Source: a virus
Reading direction: 5' to 3' (one strand)
Length of the DNA stretch: 24,141 bases
IMG/VR virus record: IMGVR_UViG_3300020207_000156
Span: 1 to 24,141 of that record
Numbering within the stretch: the first letter of the stretch is position 1; the number at the start of each line of letters is the position of its first letter. Shown piece by piece: positions 21,401-24,141 of this stretch. Made by a program: the position numbers and the translations under genes. The notes beneath the pieces are model-generated. The model was not told the DNA's origin. It did no database searches and saw only the letters and a program-made list of their open reading frames with translations.

Positions 21401-24141
21401 CTTACAAGACTAAAATTAGAGAATATTTGTCAGCATACGACAAAACTGACAACACTCAAAGTGTAATAACAGATTTTGAACTATCTCCGTTCTATGATCC
21501 AGAAATTGGAGAAATTGTTTCTCCACAAGTACAAATTAATAACGGTGTGTTATCAGGAATAAACTTTGATGTTACTGTTTATCCACAAAAACACTGGATT
21601 GATAACTTTACATATTCGGTGCAAGAAATTATAATTGAAGACGGCGGATCAGGTTATGTTGAAGCACCTCAAATAGTAATTAGTGGAGGTGGCGGATCAG
21701 GAGCCAAAGCAACAGCGTATATTGGTAGTGGTAGTATTCAGTCTATTGTAGTAACAAGTCCTGGCACAGGATACACTAGTGTTCCAAATATAACTGTAAT
21801 TGGTACTGTAGCCGACGGCGGCTCACTTCCTAAAGTTTCGGTAGTACTTGGTAATAAAAAAGTAAGAAGTTTAACTTTACAACAAAAGTTTGATAGGGTT
21901 TCTCCTAATTATGAAATTTTTGTGTTAGAAGAAACTGAATCATTTGTAAGCAGTGGTACTGAGCTTGTGTTAAGACTAAAATACCCTATGGATCTTACTA
22001 GAGCAAATGTTAAAGTATTCTTTAATGGTACTGAAGCATTAAGTAGCGAATATACTTACAAAAATATAAACGTTTTCTCAAACGATAAAACACACATACA
22101 TGCAAAAGGTACTATTATACTAGAACAAGCAGCTCTTAACGGTGTTACTATAACTGTACAATATAATAAAGACATTAGTATGCTTACTGCTGCTGACAGA
22201 ATTAGATTATTTTATAATCCAGCAGAAGGACAACAAGGAAATGATCTTGGACAGCTAATGGACGGTGTTGACTATGGTGGTGTAGAAGTTAGATCATTTG
22301 AGTTTGGACAAGATTTAGGTTGGGATACTAAAGAATGGTATACAACTTCTTGGGATTCATACGATACAAACTTTGATGACGAAACATTCTATTCAGATGG
22401 CAGCACAACTAAGTTTTCGTTAAGTAAACCTCTTGAAGATGGTGTTGAATACAATGTGTACATTAACGGTATACGCATTGATGATCCTAATTGGGATGGA
22501 AGTTCTAAAACTTATCTTGCCGATGATGGAGTTACAGTACTTGCACTAGGAAATCCTAACGCAATAATGAGAACTATTACAACAGAAAGTTCAAATTATG
22601 AAGTTGTTAATGGCGAGTATATTGTAAGTATAGAAAACATAGAAGAATTTGAAGAATACTACACTACAAGTATTAATAATCCTCCTAAAGACCAAGTTAT
22701 TGTTATTAGAAAATCTACATCAGATGGAAGTTTCTTACCCGAAGGTGTTGGATTTGACTCAATAATACAAGGTGGTAATTTAGCATATGGAACTGCTACA
22801 GGTTTAGCAGCAGGTGATATTACACTTGACGGTGACGGATTTGTTACACCTACTACAAGCAAAGGTCCTGAAGAACTTATTCCAGGACAGTTACACGATA
22901 CACTTGATTTAAAAGTTTATGATCGTGCAGCAGATGGCGGCAGTTTAATAAGCACTAGAAATTATACTGCTACTAGCGGACAAACTACTTTTGATTTAAG
23001 TATTTTACCACATAATATAGATTCGTTATTTGTTAAAGTTAATGGTGTGCTAATGAGCTCCGAAGAGTATGAAATAAATTATTCTGACAAGGTTGTTACT
23101 TTAACAACGGCTCTATCACAAGGAGATAAAGTAAACATTTCTTCAATGGCAGGTAATGGTGAAAGAATTATTGATATAGACTCATTTACTGGGGACGGAA
23201 CAACACAAATTTTTGTTTCTAGCGCACTTTATAATCCAAATCAGCAATATTATATTACTGTAGATGGTAAAAAAGCACAAGTTACTCTGTTTGAAGCCGA
23301 CGAAACATACGGAGATTTACAAGGCTATACCGCAATGCAGTTTGTAGTTGCTCCTGAAGAAAATGCATTTATATATTACTCGTTATTTGACACTAACGAA
23401 GATGCTACAATACAAAGATATAGCGAAGTCCTTGTAGATAGATTTATAGGCGACGGTAGTACAGTTGAATTTGAATTAACTCCAGAGCCGTCAACTAGAC
23501 TTCCTTTAAGTCATAACATTATTGTTAAGGTTGATAATAAAATTCTTTATCCAGGATATACACAACATTGGTATATTAGTACTTCTAGAGAATATGTGTT
23601 AGATAGATCACAATATGCAACAGGTAGTTTAAGTCCTGATTCAGTTATAGTCTATCTAAACGGTGAAAAATTAGCATTATTACAAGACTATCGTTGGAAC
23701 TATAGTGACTCTTCAGTAACATTGTTTGATAACGTTGGAGAAGTTGGCGATGATTTAGAAATTGTTATTCCAGAATCTGGCGAATATGACTTTAATAGAA
23801 ATACTTTAATAACTGTTCCAAATGCAATTGGTACATTTGAACCTGGGGAAACTGTTGAAATTGGAACAGGAGATAGTACTGTTTATACAGCAACAGTTAA
23901 ATCTTATTCTACAGGATCAGGAAATCTTGTGTTAGTTGGCACAGTATCAGGACTTGTACAAGCAATTGATCTTGATGATACTATTCCTGTAAAAGGACTA
24001 ACTAGCCAAGCATCAGCTGATAATATTTCTGCAATAGAATTTATCGAAGCAGGAGATAGTTTAATTCTAAAAGATACTCCGGCTGAAAATGCTACTATAG
24101 ATGTTTATAAATTTAACAAACACGATATACAAGATATACAA
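9490..24141 (+). CDS. Giant mosaic structural protein, probable baseplate/tail component (3' truncated, over 4884 aa)
   Basis: One frame stays open for 4884 codons to the window end; I read every line without a stop. Residues 27-60 (FLPRYFRTEVNSKFLQATLD onward) and 131-156 (YYTWNPHIDWDKFSNFREYY) form an N-terminal block. Residues 193-275 are cupredoxin-like. Family blocks follow: NRASKDGNMWSRYNRWFH (381-398), RPHTHPWEMLGL (1125-1136), FYQGMIADKGTRNVLTKLFD (1796-1815), RPRQSWFVDR (3615-3624) and EEVKPYKTKIREY (3967-3979). CBM-like motifs occur four times, FG-GAP blades lie at 2098-2181 and 3062-3317, GxGY repeats near 3695-3760 and 4044-4121, and beta modules from 4298 on. The block at 1796-1815 resembles a segment near the end of T4 gp7 (FYSTKG then helix), and gp7 follows gp6 in T4, so a wedge role is plausible but unproven. 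A host-contact or fibre role is the alternative. By motif I recognise the family from marine T4-like phages; its function is unknown to me. Confidence 0.85.
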   Translation, partial: MAYENNQSEYPLPVNGDSGSRKSEKFLPRYFRTEVNSKFLQATLDQLTQPGVAEKLNGYYGRKISKAYSASDNYVGDVSTQRENYQLEPVTLIKDNLGNVTFLKDYNDYLNQIKSFGGNVENQEVLNRQEYYTWNPHIDWDKFSNFREYYWLPYGPQTIRVAGQERGIESTIKVSLFDNLDNVGYIFSSDELVQNPTLVLYRGQTYTFEIDTPGNPISFRTKRTLQDDFNYNDGVSVQSVEKGTITFEVDPNAPEALYYIADNNINNSGLIQIKDIEENTEINVEKEILGKTKYKTASGIQFSNGMKIRFVGLVTPEIYSEGDWYVEGVGEKIQLIKETDLEIPGPYAENREIPFDTNEFDRLPFETASGYPGVPDYILINRASKDGNMWSRYNRWFHKDVVEQSALINGQTISADQSQRATRPIIEFQAGTKLFNFGSKNKTNVDLIDTFTKDIFSTIEGSQGYNIDGIDLVDGMRVLFVAEEDIRESGKIYKVKFITQRGIRQISLIAEEDSEPLENETVLSLNGVEYQGRMFYYDGTKWHLTQEKTKINQPPLFDLFDNNGFSYSDTSVYPNSDFTGNKIFSYREGTGTNDSQLGFPLSYRSIENIGDVVFDFDLVNQDITFTNDSLLSETIRTDASSVFKYKSRTEYEVQNGWIKANTESAQRVLRQYVAEENQTRFTVDVYDNSSTVDFLTIRVTINNDLKFENIDFTIDKTGSNAVVEFTQPLSANDIVVLYCRSAVTKNENGVYELPLNAERNPLNSDIVEFTLGEVNDHVTSIVQEAEEFYGVHPGAGNLRDIGNLSSYGRKFVQHTGLVNLSLYHITDKNANIIKAVDFNRREYAKFKRLFLQTALGLGFDGSPKAHVDLIFKEINQNKTTTLPFYFSDMIPIGGSRVTEYDAIPGNIYYALNEVFDNTQPGVKAVTVYLDDNQLIYGRDYTFNADGFCEITAETVAGQKITIYEYETTDGSYVPPTPTKLGLYPKFIPTKFIDNTYLEPTEVIQGHDGSIVKAFGDFRDDLLLELEKRIFNNLKVSYDPSILDIHTFVGGEYRDTNILKDSIDNVLLKDFASWLTNIDDVDYTDFSFYQRDNRFTYNYSSMKSPNGTSLPGYWRSVYKQAYDTDRPHTHPWEMLGLTIKPSWWEEVYGPAPYTSNNLLLWEDLEKGIIAQPGVSRIIKDQYKRPGLINHIPVDTGGNLLSPLDSGYAKNFVAALSKATFVFGDEAPVETAWRKSSEYPFALMKSWILNQPTKIIGLGFDRLRITRNNANQLVYSDTQKRITLEDLKFPNNSTVSDDTNRIYTSGFVNFIANYLSSNVLSNYEDYQTNLKSVTNQIAFKVGGFTDKTKFNLILDSRTPLNQGNVFIPPENYQVTLQTSSPIDVVTYSGVVIEKATSGYIIRGYDIPSPSFRYYKHQENEKDPLVNVGGVSAGFVEWDQNKRYVVDTIVKFEVTYYRCTTAHTSTSIFDQTKFSKLPSLPTEGGRSAIFRTKFDKVFPQELPYGTLLRTTQEVVDFILGYSEYLIDSGFVFNNHNPNLETIENWKLSAKEFMFWTTQAWDSGALITLSPGAQRIEFKSEYAVVDDIFDTFYDYGLVKADGTKLRKEFCNILRTNDNSFVLTTKNTADGIYAVKLPLVQKEHAIVLDNETVFKDVIYDLAPGYRQERIRVLGYRTADWAGGYNIPGFLYDNATVTEWQSWKDYAIGETVKYKEFYYTATTKITGSETFVNSQWYRLDEKPESRLISNIEYKTNQFADFYDLDTDNFDINQQEIAQHLIGYQKRDYLANIINDDVSQYKFYQGMIADKGTRNVLTKLFDALGAADKESLEFYEEWAVRVGQYGAADGFDEIEFLLDEEKFRLSPQPILLTNTIPEDVTDLIYRQTPSDIYVSPVNYTSNPFPVRYTPDTPLKTAGFVREDDVQYTVKTFDDILTLDHTVLTEGDYIWVTFEKDSWNVYRYVDTPCRVTSLISTESSTSVVVVLDRLTSVKVGDIIGLYETGEEINGLFKVTEVALNRITIELPEDVTLSNELTELTGILTTFVSNRVANLEEANSYAENDIGFNELLWVDSQTTDGNGKWAVLKAGNSFNFDEDLINPTNSNYSFGKSIFTNDDNTLVAVGSPEDGDGKVFIYERVQDGSTAHGTLQFKQVIEPTLNFSSGGSKFGESVSISPDGKFLVVGAPNASNVKTAYKEEFNFNTDYKLGAIVQHKGNLFKSRRTVRGRSDNVVFGTFGSASSWRSELHKIYNSYDDVPLIALGDSPLRDVSIDHILVRAPAAAFEGSNVGDSVYFDWNDISYNYNPISEVAITNINLANPVEITTATDHGFSDGDEVIFTDFPNDGFLFRPFTGNDLFDNSDVNVPYDTIRQYGVKGFENKRYYVKVITSQLVELYNNEELTNRVNGNPTSGLFTGSSDPTRFNGYIRKINKIFDDLYSDVINKSFLTTTVHTVRRKITDVFYVVDPINIPSVSQGDRVTTTTGNADVVYVRNELGRLIIYANNKNGIFSETGELFINDQFRIGTYTRPLHDSVDRSSVLGGYWEIALPTPITPKDYQIVDAPLIEPADGLVLVDVKNNSATDLVNGYTESTARLPYKSTIQNALDVPVTIIAATGLPFQKETDLIRVLSHKSQGVGGSVTEIDVLDHRWVVRLPKNVSDKATTAFSDATKPDPYVGVWLNDIPGVDGTLPDLSDRGFGTDPYSIINETRVPLDLWDGYIDYDVFAEIPLVPGDVIREGISGATAEVAYVQRDLDKGRVYVKNVSGTFSFGDRYFPGLAPTSMFLYKQVGVQLSRFGTTESRQLADDDIGKLAVFGQFDENGTPIPREIPPTLTYAITSTSDEIADYEVKFISGIEYHTWVEERKPGLPRNAIEPSTENNDWFEVDNIPINVQRNASSFVNEGAYFVYEYNTETYNYDLVNGYILPNRESNRFLARHVKIIQNNNFYKIIINSNETHTNDTKQEVSADGRGRLYFVLNGTSDYGTFNWSLGRDPNFKGVYSNTSSYYQDQIVIYNEVFYKALTTMQAEEFDSTKWRVLGDHIDYVGYLPNTSGITIIGDDSSISNLDTTAFGDQFDISDNGRVLATIARYETGDKLIIYRLKDMHFEFAAEFDAPADSKNFGDSIAVSDNGNLIVVGAYKSDDNEAFQGKVFVYKNVSGVYQLQQTLHSPNAELVEGFGLNLSFDGNQLIVAGEASDIILDTTFDRYSERNTNSLTEFNSKFVNNPNSNLSIGETTFDNGFTTYVKKLNDSGIVYLYENVNDTLVFGQRLKYPDFRVKDFGKNIVVKNNSILVGLPGSLVQDNLVGKVAVYNKFNESKIWEVFREPVDPADISKFRGSFLYDTSENKMLTRLDILDPIQGKIPGLAEQELSYKTYYDPASYNIGYAHDKEQYVSWGSEHVGKLWWDLSTVKYVDYHQGSITYAQNHWNTFAEGSSVDIYEWVESNILPSAWDNLAGTNRGIALGISGVSKYGDTRYVVKDIYDSISQSFVVKYYFWAKGTTILPQVEGRSKTGFDVQNIILDPQGQQLKFVTILGDNKFVLYNSNGYLKDKDIAINFRYWTIDNQDNNIHTEYQIITDGFETSRPKKVIEDKWFDSLIGSDKFHRPVPDPALSVKQKYGNMNRPRQSWFVDRQEALKQFIERVNRVLAKELATDNLNLAKLFDAEKAPSTLTGLYDTAVDTDEELRFIGTVRAEQAQIQATVVDGVVTKIDVINRGRGYKYPPKIEITGTGEGLELVPVLNNLGMITSVTIVNGGSNYTNDITLTIRPLTALVRADSTIGGAWSLYAWNSTTRTWNIVRQQYYNVSQYWQYKDWYEDGYSELTSVDFLIDDYYQLNIINDSIGDIVKISNVGEGGWILLEKIVNVDTPDYTSGYRTVGRQRGTIEFLPTLYTQEGGDTELRKILETIRDDLFVDELASEYNQLFFASLRYVHTEQNYVDWAFKTSFIKAKHNVGELIEKTTFNNDSLPSFEAYIEEVKPYKTKIREYLSAYDKTDNTQSVITDFELSPFYDPEIGEIVSPQVQINNGVLSGINFDVTVYPQKHWIDNFTYSVQEIIIEDGGSGYVEAPQIVISGGGGSGAKATAYIGSGSIQSIVVTSPGTGYTSVPNITVIGTVADGGSLPKVSVVLGNKKVRSLTLQQKFDRVSPNYEIFVLEETESFVSSGTELVLRLKYPMDLTRANVKVFFNGTEALSSEYTYKNINVFSNDKTHIHAKGTIILEQAALNGVTITVQYNKDISMLTAADRIRLFYNPAEGQQGNDLGQLMDGVDYGGVEVRSFEFGQDLGWDTKEWYTTSWDSYDTNFDDETFYSDGSTTKFSLSKPLEDGVEYNVYINGIRIDDPNWDGSSKTYLADDGVTVLALGNPNAIMRTITTESSNYEVVNGEYIVSIENIEEFEEYYTTSINNPPKDQVIVIRKSTSDGSFLPEGVGFDSIIQGGNLAYGTATGLAAGDITLDGDGFVTPTTSKGPEELIPGQLHDTLDLKVYDRAADGGSLISTRNYTATSGQTTFDLSILPHNIDSLFVKVNGVLMSSEEYEINYSDKVVTLTTALSQGDKVNISSMAGNGERIIDIDSFTGDGTTQIFVSSALYNPNQQYYITVDGKKAQVTLFEADETYGDLQGYTAMQFVVAPEENAFIYYSLFDTNEDATIQRYSEVLVDRFIGDGSTVEFELTPEPSTRLPLSHNIIVKVDNKILYPGYTQHWYISTSREYVLDRSQYATGSLSPDSVIVYLNGEKLALLQDYRWNYSDSSVTLFDNVGEVGDDLEIVIPESGEYDFNRNTLITVPNAIGTFEPGETVEIGTGDSTVYTATVKSYSTGSGNLVLVGTVSGLVQAIDLDDTIPVKGLTSQASADNISAIEFIEAGDSLILKDTPAENATIDVYKFNKHDIQDIQ
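10066..10314 (+). other. Cupredoxin-like domain lacking copper ligands (in giant protein)
   Basis: Residues 193-275 follow the cupredoxin-like pattern found in many marine phage and bacterial proteins: LYRGQTYTFEIDTPG, then NDGV, KGTITFEVDPNAPEALYY and GLIQIKD. The usual metal-binding residues (His in GHP; Cys, His and Met in YYxCxxHxxMxG) read GNP and YYIADNNINNSG here. The fold is probably kept as structure without copper. Confidence 0.6.
13789..13914 (+). repeat. CBM5/12-like motif, copy 1
   Basis: Residues 1434-1475 follow the pattern W..ckpY..gd.V.y...yY.a......F....W..l, starting EWDQNKRYVVDTIVKFEV, then TYYRCTTAH and FDQTKFSKLP. The closing Trp is Phe here. It is the most diverged of four copies spread through the giant protein. 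Confidence 0.45.
14566..14688 (+). repeat. CBM5/12-like motif, copy 2
   Basis: Residues 1693-1733 read EWQSWKDYAIGETVKYKEFY, YTATTKITG and FVNSQWYRLD. This is the clearest copy, with the opening Trp, a Gly-Glu-x-Val turn, paired Tyr and a closing Trp as in chitin- and cellulose-binding CBM5/12 modules. Confidence 0.6.
15781..16032 (+). repeat. FG-GAP beta-propeller blades, block A
   Basis: Residues 2098-2181 hold two FG-GAP_2-type blades: SFGKSIFTNDDNTLVAVGSP closing with GKVFIYERV, and KFGESVSISPDGKFLVVGAP. The second lacks its closing GxVxVY strand because a long insert begins just after GAPN. Confidence 0.72.
16063..16206 (+). repeat. CBM5/12-like motif, copy 3
   Basis: Residues 2192-2239 read FNFNTDYKLGAIVQHKGNLF, KSRRTV and later SSWRSELH. 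It begins ten residues after propeller block A and has a longer loop before the closing Trp than copy 2. Confidence 0.5.
18454..18582 (+). repeat. CBM5/12-like motif, copy 4
   Basis: Residues 2989-3031 read GVYSNTSSYYQDQIVIYNEV, FYKALTTM and FDSTKWRVLGD. It ends about 30 residues before propeller block B, so copies 3 and 4 bracket the insert in the propeller. Confidence 0.55.
18673..19440 (+). repeat. FG-GAP beta-propeller blades, block B
   Basis: Residues 3062-3317 hold four more blades, beginning at F3063, F3113, F3170 and F3272. The best is NFGDSIAVSDNGNLIVVGAY closing with GKVFVYKN. The third blade carries an insert of about 57 residues between VAGEAS and its closing strand GIVYLYEN. With block A this makes six visible blades, one short of a common seven-bladed propeller. 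Confidence 0.72.
20572..20769 (+). repeat. GxGY Gly-rich beta repeat, region 1
   Basis: Residues 3695-3760 contain two units of the form V..I.V...G.GY...P.I.I.G: VTKIDVINRGRGYKYPPKIE and ITSVTIVNGGSNYTNDITLT. This unit is common in phage fibre and baseplate proteins. Confidence 0.6.
21619..21852 (+). repeat. GxGY Gly-rich beta repeat, region 2
   Basis: Residues 4044-4121 contain two cleaner units of the same repeat: VQEIIIEDGGSGYVEAPQIV followed by SGGGGSGAKATAYIG, and IQSIVVTSPGTGYTSVPNIT. The two regions are separated by about 280 residues, including the EEVKPYKTKIREY block. Confidence 0.65.
22381..23769 (+). repeat. C-terminal array of fibre-type beta modules
   Basis: Residues 4298-4760 repeat a module with F.GDGST..F.L, then a strand ending in a VNG-like turn, and often a VTL...GD.I strand. 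Examples are YSDGSTTKFSLS, SGQTTFDLS with FVKVNGVLMS, FTGDGTTQIFVS with YYITVDGKK, FIGDGSTVEFEL with IIVKVDNKI, and DSVIVYLNGEKL. At least five units are visible, and they continue toward the window end. Confidence 0.65.

Overview
The window looks like a late structural region of an AT-rich (about one third G+C by eye) marine T4-like tailed phage (contractile-tailed Caudoviricetes), or a metagenomic contig from one. The evidence is a one-strand run of T4-type baseplate genes: a gp53-like wedge protein, a hub protein, gp5, gp25 and gp6. They are followed by a giant gene of a type I associate with T4-like phages of marine bacteria. The host cannot be named from the sequence; AT-rich marine bacteria such as SAR11 or picocyanobacteria are guesses. 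I see no tRNA, integrase, IS element, CRISPR array or convincing terminator, and no stretch over 60 bases is free of coding sequence.

Layout, all on the + strand. 1-297: 3' end of a gp53-like baseplate wedge gene. 301-3024: a 907-residue protein that I read as the baseplate hub (gp27-like role). 3024-5513: gp5-like spike with an N-terminal OB-like region, an octad-repeat beta-helix needle and, unlike T4, a GH19 chitinase-like lysozyme domain at the C-terminal end. 5535-5981: gp25. 6041-9490: an enlarged gp6 of 1149 residues. 9490-24141: one uninterrupted reading frame of 4884 codons that runs off the window without a stop.

The genes are tightly packed. The hub gene overlaps gp5, and gp6 overlaps the giant gene, by a single base (TAATG). 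The only two real gaps, before gp25 and before gp6, share the 10-mer TAAATACTGT, which resembles a T4 late-promoter -10 element. Together the genes would build the central hub and cell-puncturing spike (hub, gp5) and the surrounding wedges (gp53, gp25, gp6). The giant protein sits where T4 has gp7 and gp8.

The giant protein is a mosaic and the most interesting part of the window. In order it shows a conserved N-terminal block, a cupredoxin-like domain without its metal ligands, several conserved family blocks, and four copies of a carbohydrate-binding-like motif (CBM5/12 type). It also has an FG-GAP beta-propeller split by about 850 inserted residues, two Gly-rich GxGY repeat regions, and a C-terminal array of beta-rich modules typical of phage fibres. 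I found only five cysteines in 4884 residues. Its function is not established; a wedge or peripheral baseplate role with glycan-binding parts is an inference.
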